Shown: positions 25,194 to 33,652, numbered from the stretch's first letter. The stretch: 38,545 bases of DNA from Archangiaceae bacterium (GCA_023248915.1 JAHFDQ010000002.1:1-38545); one strand, 5' to 3'. Program-made: numbers and translations. Notes: generated by a model not told the origin, from the letters alone.

Positions 25194-26189
25194 ATGGCTC
25201 GCGAGCTCGTCGATCTGCACATTCACCTGGGCGGCGCCGTCGCTCCGCACATTCTCTGGTCGATCGCCCACCAGCAGGGCTTCAAGCTGCCGGTGAAGAA
25301 CTACTTCGAGTTCGTCGAGCTGATTACCGCCCGGCCCGGCAAGGTCACCAGCCTCGCCGAGTACCTGAAGATCATGCACACCTGGACCGAGAAGATTCAG
25401 AGCTCGCCCGCGGCGATCGAGCGCTCGGTCTACGAGGTGATAGGCAAAGAGTACCGCGGCAGCCGCGTCACCCACATCGAGCTTCGGTTCAACCCGGCGA
25501 AGCGGAACTTGAGCTCAGAGCTCGACCTCGACCACATCATCCACGCCGCCATCCGCGGCATGGACCGCGCGGTGCTCGAATACGGGGTCAAGGCCGGGCT
25601 CATCTTCTGCCTCGCCCGCGAGTTCGATCACCGCCTGAACGGCATCATCCTCGACAAGGCGATTCGCTACCGGCACCGGGGCGTCTGCGGCATCGACCTG
25701 GCCGGCACCGAGGAGAACGCGCTCGAGCTCAGGCCCGAGCTGGTGCCTCAATACGAAGACCTGTTCGACCGGGCCCGGAAGGCGGGCCTGAAGACGACGG
25801 TGCACACCGGAGAGACGGCGGGCACCGGGGCCGAAGGGGTGGTAGCCGTGGTCGAGCGGCTGAAGCCCCACCGCATCGGCCACGGCATCCGCGCGGCCTA
25901 TGACGAGTCGGCGATGCGGCTGCTCAAGGAGCGCGACGTGCTGCTCGAGCTGTGCCCCACGTCCAACCTGCAGACGCGGGCGGTGAAGAACCTCGCCGAG
26001 CTCGAGCACATCATCCGCACGTTCTGGGACCGCGGCGTGAAGTTCTGCATCAACACCGACGGCCCCTACCTGCTCGACACGCACATGCACACCGAGATCG
26101 AGGTGGTCGAGCAGAGCGGCATTCTCAGCCCGTCCCAGGTTGACCAGACCCTGGCCTGGGCGCGCGAGTACTCGTTCATTCCCGCCTGA
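25194..26189 (+). CDS. Adenosine deaminase-like metallohydrolase with NTDGP motif
   Basis: The 331-residue product has the adenosine/AMP-deaminase fold. Metal ligands are H9 and H11 (LHIHLGG) and H204 (HTGE, with catalytic E207). The catalytic H230 is in HRIGHG, and CPTSNLQT is present. The usual NTDDP motif reads NTDGP: the metal ligand D289 is kept, but the second Asp (D296 in mouse ADA, which contacts the purine) is G290. The substrate may thus not be adenosine. Known family members include adenosine deaminase and aminodeoxyfutalosine deaminase. The ATG at 25194 was chosen over a GTG at 25176, which adds six residues; the HIH strand should start near the N-terminus. It overlaps nothing and is two bases upstream of pyrD. 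Confidence 0.82.
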   Translation: MARELVDLHIHLGGAVAPHILWSIAHQQGFKLPVKNYFEFVELITARPGKVTSLAEYLKIMHTWTEKIQSSPAAIERSVYEVIGKEYRGSRVTHIELRFNPAKRNLSSELDLDHIIHAAIRGMDRAVLEYGVKAGLIFCLAREFDHRLNGIILDKAIRYRHRGVCGIDLAGTEENALELRPELVPQYEDLFDRARKAGLKTTVHTGETAGTGAEGVVAVVERLKPHRIGHGIRAAYDESAMRLLKERDVLLELCPTSNLQTRAVKNLAELEHIIRTFWDRGVKFCINTDGPYLLDTHMHTEIEVVEQSGILSPSQVDQTLAWAREYSFIPA

Positions 26190-26191
26190 CC

Positions 26192-27292
26192 ATGTACCCG
26201 CTCCTGCGCAGGCCGCTCTTCTGGCTCCCGCCTGAAACGGCGCACCATGCCAGCCTGTGGGCGCTGTCGCTGTTCGACGCCAGCCCCGCGCTGTGCCGGC
26301 GAATGAGGGCGGGCGCGCCAGCCGACGGCCGCCTCTCGGTGACCATCGCCGGGCTCAAGTTCCCCAACCCCATCGGCCTCGCGGCCGGCTTCGACAAGGA
26401 CGCCGAGGCGGTTCAGGGTCTGTTCGCGCTCGGCTTCGGGTCGGTCGAGGTGGGGACGGTGACTCCCCGGCCCCAGAGCGGCAACGAGCCGCCGCGGCTC
26501 TTCCGCCTGCCCGGCCACCGGGCGCTCGTCAACCGCATGGGCTTCAACAACCGAGGCGCGTCCGCGATGGCGGCCCGGCTGCGCGAGCTCGAATGGCGGC
26601 CGGGACCGGTCGGAGTCAACCTCGGGAAGAATCGCGAAACGCCGCTCGAACGCGCCACCGAAGACTACCTGGCCGGAGTGGACGCGCTCGCTCCTTGCGC
26701 AGACTACCTGGTGGTGAACGCCTCTTCGCCCAACACTCCCGGGCTCCGCACGCTTCAGGAACCCGAGGCGCTGGCGGCGCTCCTCGCGGCGGTGCGGGCC
26801 CGGCTGGGCACGGTCGCTCCCGGCAAGCCGCTGTTCCTGAAGATCGCCCCCGACCTGGCGCCCGAGGCCGTCGACGCCATCGTGGACGTGGCGCTCGCAC
26901 AGCGCATCGACGGGCTGATCGCCACGAATACGACGCTCTCCCGCCCGGTTTCCGGAGACCCCGACCGCTACCCCGCAGGCGGCCTGTCGGGCGCTCCGCT
27001 GCGCGGCCTGGCGAACGCCGTCATCCGACGGGCGCACCGGCGCGGCGGCGCGCGGCTGCCGATCATCGGCGCGGGGGGCGTCTTCACCGCGGACGACGCC
27101 TACGAGAAGATCCTCGCCGGAGCATCGCTGGTCCAAGTCTACACCGGCTTCGTCTACGAGGGCCCGGCGGTGGCCCGGCGGATATTGCAGGGGCTCGTGG
27201 CGCTGCTCGAGCGCGGCGGCTTCGCCTCGGTCGCCGACGCGGTGGGCGCGGAAGGCCGCGCTCGCGGCCGATCTGACACCGCCGTGCAGTGA
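26192..27292 (+). CDS. pyrD: Dihydroorotate dehydrogenase, class 2 (quinone-linked)
   Basis: The 366-residue enzyme has a class 2 N-terminal membrane-associated helix pair (LFWLPPETAHHASLWAL). It also has GLAAGFDKDAEAV, VEVGTVTPRPQSGNEPPR, RMGFNNRGA and VVNASSPNTPGLR, where S179 matches the catalytic Ser175 of E. coli. FLKIAPDL, ATNTTLSR, and GAGGVFTADDAYEKILAGASLVQVYTG close the FMN site. It oxidises dihydroorotate in pyrimidine synthesis, passing electrons to quinone at the membrane. About 20-30 extra C-terminal residues (DAVGAEGRARGRSDTAVQ) follow the usual end. The start is two bases after the deaminase stop (TGACCATG), so the genes are likely translationally linked. Confidence 0.95.
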   Translation: MYPLLRRPLFWLPPETAHHASLWALSLFDASPALCRRMRAGAPADGRLSVTIAGLKFPNPIGLAAGFDKDAEAVQGLFALGFGSVEVGTVTPRPQSGNEPPRLFRLPGHRALVNRMGFNNRGASAMAARLRELEWRPGPVGVNLGKNRETPLERATEDYLAGVDALAPCADYLVVNASSPNTPGLRTLQEPEALAALLAAVRARLGTVAPGKPLFLKIAPDLAPEAVDAIVDVALAQRIDGLIATNTTLSRPVSGDPDRYPAGGLSGAPLRGLANAVIRRAHRRGGARLPIIGAGGVFTADDAYEKILAGASLVQVYTGFVYEGPAVARRILQGLVALLERGGFASVADAVGAEGRARGRSDTAVQ

Positions 27293-27528
27293 ATCCGCGC
27301 CCAGCGGAGCGCCCGTCACACGCAAACCCCAGTCGCTGGGCGTGAGTCACCGCCGGGCCAGAACGCCCTGCCCGTTCCGGCGCATGCCCGCTGCGCGCGA
27401 CGTCCGCGACCGCTTCGGCGCGCCCGGTGAGGCGTCGGCATCAGCCGTCTGGGACTCGGCGGCGGTCTCGGCTTCCGAAAGGGCGCCGCGATTCCAGTCC
27501 CGGGCTGCGGGACGGTAGAGGCGGCCGA
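27293..27528. other. Convergent intergenic spacer with a weak hairpin
   Basis: This 236-base gap separates pyrD and the glycosyltransferase gene. It holds a bulged hairpin at 27319-27344 (outer CACG/CGTG, inner CCCAG-TCG-CTGGG) without a T-tract. A 65-codon minus-strand frame (27347-27544) has no recognisable domain. Nothing else is seen. Confidence 0.5.
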
Positions 27529-28722
27529 TCAAGCACGAATGCATGTGCCTATTGTCGCGTTCGAGCGGTCCGGAGTTTCCTTCGGGCGTGCAATCCTCCG
27601 GTACCAGCGATCATGCCGTTCGACGAGATGGGCCGCGGTCAGCTCGCGTTCGACGAAGTCTCGGCCGGCAATTCCCAGGCGGCGCGCCCGAGCATGATCC
27701 GTCACGAGCCCGGCGATGGCGTCCGCCAGTTGATCAGGCCGGCGAGGCTCGACCAGGAGCCCTCGCTCGCCGTCGGTCACCAGCTCGGGGTTGCCCCCCA
27801 CCCGGGTCACCACCATCGGCAACCGCGCCGCCATGCCTTCGATGATCGCGTTGGACAGGCCCTCGACGTCCGAACAGAGAACGCCCACCGACGCCCTAGC
27901 GAGAATCGCCGGAATGTCGGTTCGAAACCCGAGGAAGTGCGCCAGGTTCTCGAGCTTCAAGCGCCGCGCGAGCTCTTCGAGTTGCGGCCGCCGGCAGCCG
28001 TCGCCCACGAAGAAAGCGTGCACCGACCCCACCTGCTCGCGCACCCTCGCGAGCGCTTGCAGCAGGTCTTCCTGGCGCTTCACCACGTGGCTCATGTTCG
28101 CGACCTGGACCACCGCCGGAGACGTGCCGACCTCGGGCACCGGGGCGTCGGGGGGCAGCGCCAGCCGCGCGTCGAACCGCGGGAGGTCTAGGCCGTTGCG
28201 AATGAGCGTCATTCGCTCGCCGGGAATTCCCTGAGCGAGGCAGGACTGGCGCACCGCCTCGGCGTTTACCACCACCCCGTCGGCGGCTCGGCTCAGCATG
28301 CCGAGCGCGGCGGACCGCGACGGGCCGTGCCAGTGCAGGAGGTCGAGCCGACCCACCACCACTTTGACTCCCGCCAGGCGCGCCGCCGGCACCCCGACCA
28401 GCGTCGAATAGAAGTCGTGCGCGTGCACCAGCTCGGCCCCGGTGTCCCTCAACCAGCCCGCCATCCGCTTGATCTGCCGGGCGGTATTGACCGACAGGAA
28501 CGAACCTCGCAGCGGAAACGCCCGGGGAAGGAAGCCCAGGCTTCGCACTTCCCCTACGAGCGGACCGACTTCGTCCAAGACCGCTACGGAGATCTCGTAC
28601 CCCGGGCCAAGGCCTCGCAGGAGCTCGACTACCTGGCACTCGGTGCCGCCAAGCCAGAATGCCTTGGTGAACTCCACGAGCCGAATGGGTGAGGGAGTGG
28701 CGTGCGCGTCGCGGTGGACCAT
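27529..28722 (-). CDS. Glycosyltransferase family 4 (GT-B)
   Basis: The 397-residue enzyme has the GT4 layout: an N-terminal VEFTKAFWLGGTECQVVELL (16-35), the HAHDFYS loop (100-106), and the E-x7-E motif in the UDP/GDP-sugar site, E287 to E295 (VEGLSNAIIEGMAARLP). TRVGGNPELV follows. It transfers a nucleotide-activated sugar to an acceptor, likely in envelope or exopolysaccharide synthesis. The acceptor is unknown; no wzx or wzy neighbour is visible. The start is the ATG at 28722; an internal GTG (V16) is possible. A sigma-54-like site and a TGCTAG extended -10 both lie upstream at 28739-28760. It is 108 bases downstream of the DUF6178-like gene. Confidence 0.88.
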   Translation of the reverse strand: MVHRDAHATPSPIRLVEFTKAFWLGGTECQVVELLRGLGPGYEISVAVLDEVGPLVGEVRSLGFLPRAFPLRGSFLSVNTARQIKRMAGWLRDTGAELVHAHDFYSTLVGVPAARLAGVKVVVGRLDLLHWHGPSRSAALGMLSRAADGVVVNAEAVRQSCLAQGIPGERMTLIRNGLDLPRFDARLALPPDAPVPEVGTSPAVVQVANMSHVVKRQEDLLQALARVREQVGSVHAFFVGDGCRRPQLEELARRLKLENLAHFLGFRTDIPAILARASVGVLCSDVEGLSNAIIEGMAARLPMVVTRVGGNPELVTDGERGLLVEPRRPDQLADAIAGLVTDHARARRLGIAGRDFVERELTAAHLVERHDRWYRRIARPKETPDRSNATIGTCIRA

Positions 28723-28743
28723 CGTCGGGCCCCTCCGCGGTCT

Positions 28744-28759
28744 AGCAGCGCCCGTGCCA
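28744..28759 (-). promoter_or_regulatory. Candidate sigma-54 promoter overlapping a TGCTAG extended -10
   Basis: On the minus strand TGGCACG-GGCG-CTGCT has the GG and GC dinucleotides at correct spacing and the same single deviation (C for T) as the site at 3345. The predicted start (about 28733) is near the ATG at 28722, and would cut into the GGAGGGG Shine-Dalgarno. The last bases also form TGCTAGACC, a possible sigma-70-type extended -10, so either sigma could act here. Confidence 0.4.
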
Positions 28760-28830
28760 AGACGGCGCCCTTGGCTCCGCTCTCAGGGAGCAGTTTCCGC
28801 GACGGGACTCTCGGCGCCGGCGTCCAGAAG

Positions 28831-30480
28831 TTACAGGAACGCCTGGCCGGCCACCGGGAGCGAGAGGATTGTCTTCGGGTCGACCCGCCCCTCTGCGAGG
28901 TACGCCGGCCCGAGCTCGGCCAGCAACCTTTCGAACACCCTCGCCACCATCAGGCCCGCCTCGGGTTGCGCCTCGGCGCCGACGCGGGCGGCGATGGCCT
29001 TGGCCGACCGCTCGAGCGCCGCGGGCCGCAGCTTCGGCGCGGCGGCGTCGCCCTCGAACAGCCGCTCGAACAGCTCGACCAGGCGCCCCTCGGGCACCGG
29101 GGACAGCCGGGGCTCGCCGTCGAGCAAGGCCCAAGCGGCCGCCGCGAGGAACAGGCGTTCGGGCGCTCCGGGGGTCAACACCCCGCCGAAGCGGGCGAGC
29201 ACCGCTTCCCAATCGCCCCCCGACAAGGCCGCGAACACCTCCCGCTGCCGTTCGACCCGGCCGAGCAACTGGCGCGCCTCTGCCAGCTCGCGCCGCGTGC
29301 GAAAGGGCACCGGGTCGGCCCCCTCGACCTTCACGGCCTTCATGGGACGGGGTCGCTGCAACGCCTCGAGCGCGGCGGCTTCGTCGTCGAGCGCCCACCA
29401 GACCGCGCCGTGCCGGGCCCCCTTCACGTGGCCGAGCCGGTCGGCCTGGCGCTTCAGCGTGACGGTTAGCGAGAACCCGACCTGGAAACACTTCTTGGCC
29501 GGATGCTCACGGATGGCGTCGGTCGCGAATTCGGAGTCGCCCCCGGAGAGGTGCTCGAGGCCGAGCGACAGGTAGTCGCGGGTGAGCTCGGTCACCCAGC
29601 GCAGCGCGGCCGGGTCACCCGGTTCGGCGCGTTCGGCGACGAGGGCCGAGTTCACCAGGTAGCGCAATTCCTGGGTCAGCGCCTCGGCCTCGCCGCTGTC
29701 GAGCCCTTGGAAGGCCGCTTCGACGAAGTCCACCCGGCGGGCCGCCTCGAGCGCCGGCCCAGGCGCGGGTCGGGGCGCGGGCGCCAGCTTCTCGGGGTCG
29801 ACGTAGGTGAACAGCTCGGCGGCCTCGGCCGGATCTGGGAAGCCGAGGTCGGCCAGGCGGCCCGACCGGAAGTGGAGGGCAATCTCTTCGAGCTCGGACG
29901 GCATTTCCCAGCGCACGGCCTCGAAGAGCCGCGTCGCCTCGAGCGGGTTCTCGGCCACCAGGTCCGAGACCAGCCCCTTCAGCGCGACCAGATCGAGCCC
30001 TTCGGCCTTGAGCTCGATCAGGTACCTGCCCTCGGGCGTTTCCATCGTCACCCCGGGCGGGTTGACGTCGGGGTTCTCTTCGAGATCGTGCATGACCGTC
30101 AGCGACCGCAGGACGATCTCGAGCACCTCCTGGTCGATGAAGTGCACCTTCCGGAGGAAGTCCCCGGTGTCTTCGCCCCGGGCGGCCCGTAGCCAGGCGA
30201 GCACCTGAAGCGGGGCCAGGGCGTTCGCCTTCCACGCGGCCAGGTCGACGCAGGTGCGGAACTGCTCGGGCGAAGCGAGCTGCACCACCTCGACGGCGTC
30301 GGCCAACCCCACTTCGGCGATCGCCAGGTACAGGTCCTCGGCCGGCACGGCGCGGACCAGCCCCCGGGCGTCGGCTCCTTCGATGAGGGCGTCGAGGCGC
30401 TGCCTCGGGGCCAGCTGCATCAGCCGTCGCGCGAGCTGAGCGCGCGCCGTGCCGTGATCGTGCCCGTTGCCCTTCGCCAC
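28831..30480 (-). CDS. DUF6178-like cytosolic protein, function unknown
   Basis: The 549-residue product starts at a GTG with AAGGG upstream. It is mostly helical, acidic and Leu/Ala-rich, without a signal peptide or membrane segment. A start of MAKGNGHDHGTARAQLARRLMQLAPRQRLDALI, the VHFIDQEVLEIVLRSLTVMHDLEENPD segment, and later SLGLEHLSGGD and KKCFQVGFSL fit a family that I associate with DUF6178 in delta-proteobacteria and Myxococcota. That name comes from memory and not from a search. No catalytic motif is recognised. It is 33 bases downstream of the lipoprotein gene and may be cotranscribed. Confidence 0.72.
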   Translation of the reverse strand: MAKGNGHDHGTARAQLARRLMQLAPRQRLDALIEGADARGLVRAVPAEDLYLAIAEVGLADAVEVVQLASPEQFRTCVDLAAWKANALAPLQVLAWLRAARGEDTGDFLRKVHFIDQEVLEIVLRSLTVMHDLEENPDVNPPGVTMETPEGRYLIELKAEGLDLVALKGLVSDLVAENPLEATRLFEAVRWEMPSELEEIALHFRSGRLADLGFPDPAEAAELFTYVDPEKLAPAPRPAPGPALEAARRVDFVEAAFQGLDSGEAEALTQELRYLVNSALVAERAEPGDPAALRWVTELTRDYLSLGLEHLSGGDSEFATDAIREHPAKKCFQVGFSLTVTLKRQADRLGHVKGARHGAVWWALDDEAAALEALQRPRPMKAVKVEGADPVPFRTRRELAEARQLLGRVERQREVFAALSGGDWEAVLARFGGVLTPGAPERLFLAAAAWALLDGEPRLSPVPEGRLVELFERLFEGDAAAPKLRPAALERSAKAIAARVGAEAQPEAGLMVARVFERLLAELGPAYLAEGRVDPKTILSLPVAGQAFL

Positions 30481-30513
30481 GCGCCAGCCCTTACCAGGTG
30501 GCTGCGCGGGCGG

Positions 30514-32418
30514 CTAGCCGATCTGCCCCTGGCAGGACCAGATCACGCTGAACGACTTGAGCACCGGAGCCGCGCCACCCGCCGTGGAAGTCAGCACGAA
30601 TTCGACGCGGATGTACTCGCCGTGCGGCACGCCGGCCGCCCCGAGGTCGACGGGGGACGAGGTGTAGGGGCCGTACCTGGGAGTGGCGGCGCTGTCGAGG
30701 GCGGCCAGGCTGCTGGCCACCTTCACGTACAGCTTCACGCTGGTGTTCGGCGGAGCGGCTGAGTCCCAAATGACTTTCTTCCACTCGGTGTCGGTGCCGC
30801 AGCCCTTCATGTCGCGGCGGTAGGTGCCGTGGGGAGCGGTGAACTTGCGGAGCTGGTACCCGGTGAAGTCCGAGTAGGTGTAGAGCCCGGCGCTCTGCTG
30901 AGCAGTCCTGGTGATCGCCCCGGTGTTCCGGTCGATGCGCATCGCGTTGCCGCTGAAGTTGTTGGTCCAGGGTTGGCCGTCCGAGTCGATTCCGACTCCG
31001 ATGCTCGAGCTGGTGTTTCCGTCGGTGGCGTCGATGCAGTTCGCCGGCCCCGAAGCCGTGTTGAAGGGCAGCACCGCTCCGCTCTCGGCGTCGAACTTGA
31101 TGAGCTGCGCCCCCGGGTCGTCGGCGCTCATGAAGATGACGCCCTGATCGTCCGCGGCGATGCCCCGGCCCCGGCCGAAGTTCGCGCCCGCCGAGCAGGG
31201 CTTGTTGTTGAAGTCGAAGCGAGTCCACGTCCCCATCGTGGCGGTGACACCGGGGCCGTGATCATACCGGCAGGCAACCGCGCCCGAGCCCCAGCCGGGC
31301 AACCACACTCGGTCCTTGCCGTCGATGCCGATGGCGTAGGCACCGCAATCCGTGCCTGAGGCCGGCTTGATCTGGTTCGAGACGAGCGTCCCCGCCTTGG
31401 TGTCGATGAGCGCCAGCCAGGCCGCGCCCGGGTACACCGTCCACAGGCGCTGTTTGCTGTCGATCGCGGCCCCGTACATTCCCCAGCCGACGTCGATGCT
31501 CGTCGCCCCGGACGCATTGACCGGCACCACCTGGCCGTTGCCCGGGTCGAGCCTGTAGAACCTCATCTCACGGTAGACGCCCGCCCAGATGTCGCCCGCC
31601 GTGCCCTCGATGCCGGCCGAGATGGCTAGGGCGCGAACGGCCACGTCGCCGCTCGTGCCCCCGAGGGGCGTCGAGAATTGCACGCACTCGTCGTACTCGA
31701 GCGGGTCTGCCCAGTTCGTCGGAACCACCATCTCGCCGGCGGCGGGGTCGGTCGAGATCTGCCCGTCGCCGTTCACGTCGTGGCTGGTACGAATGACGCT
31801 GTCGTTGTTGCGGTCGATGCAGGACGAAGGGTCGTTCGAGATCTTGGTCACGCTGCCCGTCAGCCCCGGGGCGCGGTTCGCGATCCAGACGTCGCCGTAC
31901 AGGTCGATGGCGGTGCGGCTGGGGCTGTTCGGGTTGTTGCCCAGAACGTCGGAGTGGATGACCCCGCCGGCGCAAGGAGGCCCGACGCTGTTGGCGCAGT
32001 CCTTCGGGACGACCGAGTAGTACCGGCCTACTTCGTTCCCGGTTCGGGTGTCGTACTTCGAAACGGTGCCTTCGGAGGAGTTGGCGATCCACATGAAGTG
32101 GAACTCGATCGAGCCCGAGTTCAGCGTCACCCAGCCGTTGGGGTCGATCGTCACTCCGTCGCCCTGCCCGTTCGGCCCGCCGTCGAGGATGAAGCCCCCG
32201 GGGTCCACGCCGCCGGTGACGGTGCCGTCGCCCGCGTCGAAGTCGGCCCCGCCGCCTCCTCCCCCGCCCCCGCCGCCTCCGCCGTCAGAGGCGCCGCCCC
32301 CCCCGTCATTCTTGCCGGCGTCACCGGGGAAGTAGACGTCGTTCCCACAGCCCTTGCACTGGCAGCCCCCGACGACTGAAGCGGCGAACGCGATCAGAAC
32401 GAGTGGTTGGCGGAGCAT
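30514..32418 (-). CDS. Lipoprotein with beta-propeller-like repeats and an EF-hand-like loop
   Basis: The 634-residue product has a lipoprotein signal ending VVGG-C19 (Q at +2, outer-membrane compatible). A low-complexity Gly tract with Asp-Ala-Gly spacers follows (about 35-75, twelve Gly in a row). The body carries repeated VWIANR/WLALIDT/WTNNF and GIDG-x-D-R-VWL type strands with D-x-x-G-x-x-W, as in SMP-30/NHL/Vgb-type propellers. DVNGDGQIS (about residue 212) is an EF-hand/dockerin-like Ca loop. Several Cys pairs may form disulfides. The C-terminal domain (about 530-634) is strand-rich. It is probably a surface or outer-membrane lipoprotein of unknown ligand. No enzyme motif is seen. The hairpin GTAAGG/CCTTAC lies in its leader. 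Confidence 0.82.
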   Translation of the reverse strand: MLRQPLVLIAFAASVVGGCQCKGCGNDVYFPGDAGKNDGGGGASDGGGGGGGGGGGGADFDAGDGTVTGGVDPGGFILDGGPNGQGDGVTIDPNGWVTLNSGSIEFHFMWIANSSEGTVSKYDTRTGNEVGRYYSVVPKDCANSVGPPCAGGVIHSDVLGNNPNSPSRTAIDLYGDVWIANRAPGLTGSVTKISNDPSSCIDRNNDSVIRTSHDVNGDGQISTDPAAGEMVVPTNWADPLEYDECVQFSTPLGGTSGDVAVRALAISAGIEGTAGDIWAGVYREMRFYRLDPGNGQVVPVNASGATSIDVGWGMYGAAIDSKQRLWTVYPGAAWLALIDTKAGTLVSNQIKPASGTDCGAYAIGIDGKDRVWLPGWGSGAVACRYDHGPGVTATMGTWTRFDFNNKPCSAGANFGRGRGIAADDQGVIFMSADDPGAQLIKFDAESGAVLPFNTASGPANCIDATDGNTSSSIGVGIDSDGQPWTNNFSGNAMRIDRNTGAITRTAQQSAGLYTYSDFTGYQLRKFTAPHGTYRRDMKGCGTDTEWKKVIWDSAAPPNTSVKLYVKVASSLAALDSAATPRYGPYTSSPVDLGAAGVPHGEYIRVEFVLTSTAGGAAPVLKSFSVIWSCQGQIG

Positions 32419-32492
32419 GGAATCGGTTCTCAGGTAAGGACCCCTTTGCAGCCTTACGGATTATCGAAGAATCGACCCAGGCCCTCCCAGGG

Positions 32493-33125
32493 TCAACTCG
32501 GGGCCCGCCCTGGCCGCGAAATCGCCCGGAGGAGCGTATCCCACACCTCGGCGATTCCCGTTTTCTCGGTGGCCGAGAACGGCAGCACCCCGGCTTCGGG
32601 CAGCTCGAGCTGGCGGGCAATGGCCTGCAATTGCGGCTTTCTGCGAGCCTTGGCGAGCCGGTCGACCTTGGTGGCCACCACCAGAATGCGCTTCACGGCC
32701 CCGGCCAGGTAGTCGACCGTGGCCACGTCGTCGGCGGTCAGCCCGACTTCCGCGTCGACGATGATCACCACCGCTTCGAGGTCTCGGCGGTTCTCGAGGT
32801 AGGCCGAGATCATCTCGTGCCATCCGGAACGGTCGGTCTTGGACGCCTTGGCGAATCCGTACCCCGGCAGGTCGGTCAGCCGGATGGTTCGCCGTTCGCG
32901 GCCCCGCTCGAGGTCGACCTCGAAGAAGTTGAGCGTGCGCGTCCGGCCCGGGGTGTTGGACACGCGCACCAGCTTCCGGCGGCCGGCCAGCGCGTTGATC
33001 ATCGATGACTTGCCGACGTTCGAGCGCCCGGCGAAGGCCACCTCGGGCAGCGCGCTGCGCGGGTACTGGCCTGCGTCGACCGCCGTGGCGACGAAGCGCG
33101 CGTCGGTGACCCGGGTCTCGCTCAC
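32493..33125 (-). CDS. engB: Ribosome biogenesis GTPase EngB/YsxC
   Basis: The 210-residue GTPase has Walker A GRSNVGKSS (33-41), the switch-region NTPGRTRTLNFFEV, G3 DLPGYG, G4 TKVD and G5 SATEKTG, with the EngB N-terminal SALPEVAFAGRSN. It acts in large-subunit assembly. The start GTG at 33125 overlaps the cytochrome stop (GTGA), so translation is coupled to the upstream gene. A longer in-frame reading from 33494 is antisense-like and lies in the cytochrome gene. It is followed at 74 bases by the lipoprotein gene. Confidence 0.95.
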   Translation of the reverse strand: MSETRVTDARFVATAVDAGQYPRSALPEVAFAGRSNVGKSSMINALAGRRKLVRVSNTPGRTRTLNFFEVDLERGRERRTIRLTDLPGYGFAKASKTDRSGWHEMISAYLENRRDLEAVVIIVDAEVGLTADDVATVDYLAGAVKRILVVATKVDRLAKARRKPQLQAIARQLELPEAGVLPFSATEKTGIAEVWDTLLRAISRPGRAPS

Positions 33126-33589
33126 TTCTTCTTCTTCAGTTCGGCGGCGGCACGGGCCGCGGACCAATGATCTATTCGCTTCAGCTTCTCGACGAACTCG
33201 AACGGCCTCAACGACGGGGACGAGGCGTCGTGGCAGGTGCGGCACCCCTTCTCGGAAGGGTCGGCCAGACCGGCCAGGCGCACGAGCTCTGAGTCCTTCA
33301 TCACGTAGCCGGTGGCGTAGTAGCGGCCTCCCCCGTGGCAGGTCTCGCAGCTCACCGCGGCAGTGCGCTGGTCGGCCTCGTTGGGCGAGTGGCACGACAG
33401 GCAGCGGGCGTCTTTCTGCTGAGCGGGCGAGAGCGAGTCCTTGGCGCGCGCGTGCGGCGTCTGGCGCCAGATCTGGTAGGCCTCGGGGTGGCAACCGCGG
33501 CAGCTTTCGGGGCCGACAAAGTCGAAAGCCCAGCCGGTGGCCGACCCGGCCAGCACGGCCGCGAAAACCCAGAGCGAAGAAGCGCGCAT
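33122..33589 (-). CDS. Exported tetraheme cytochrome c (cytochrome c554-like)
   Basis: The 155-residue protein has a signal peptide (MRASSLWVFAAVLAGSATGWAF). Four CxxCH haem motifs stand at 30-34, 63-67, 81-85 and 116-120. EAYQIWRQTPHARAKDSL and CETCHGGGRYY resemble the cytochrome c554-type multihaem family. Distal axial ligands could be H46 and others. It ends with a KKKK tail. It should carry electrons in the periplasm; the partner is unknown, and no ccm or reductase gene is nearby. Its stop overlaps the engB start. A TGTTACTCC extended -10, with TTGCCG 18 bases upstream, precedes it. Confidence 0.92.
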   Translation of the reverse strand: MRASSLWVFAAVLAGSATGWAFDFVGPESCRGCHPEAYQIWRQTPHARAKDSLSPAQQKDARCLSCHSPNEADQRTAAVSCETCHGGGRYYATGYVMKDSELVRLAGLADPSEKGCRTCHDASSPSLRPFEFVEKLKRIDHWSAARAAAELKKKK

Positions 33590-33601
33590 CGGCGGGGTTC
33601 A

Positions 33602-33637
33602 GGAGTAACAGACCTCTCGCCGTGCCGGCAAGGAGTT
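33602..33637 (-). promoter_or_regulatory. Promoter of the cytochrome gene
   Basis: On the minus strand TTGCCG is followed after 18 bases by TACTCC with TG at the extended -10 position (TGTTACTCC). The ATG at 33589 follows after about 12 bases. Match to consensus is moderate. Confidence 0.35.
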
Positions 33638-33652
33638 AGGCGTACACGGGGC

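Noticed and set aside
27319..27344. Hairpin as terminator for pyrD
   Set aside because: The stem is short, bulged and lacks a T-tract; no better than expected by chance in such GC-rich DNA.
27347..27544. 65-codon minus-strand frame overlapping the glycosyltransferase 3' end
   Set aside because: No Shine-Dalgarno, no -10 element and no domain; composition is that of a GC-rich shadow. Kept only as a possibility within the spacer.
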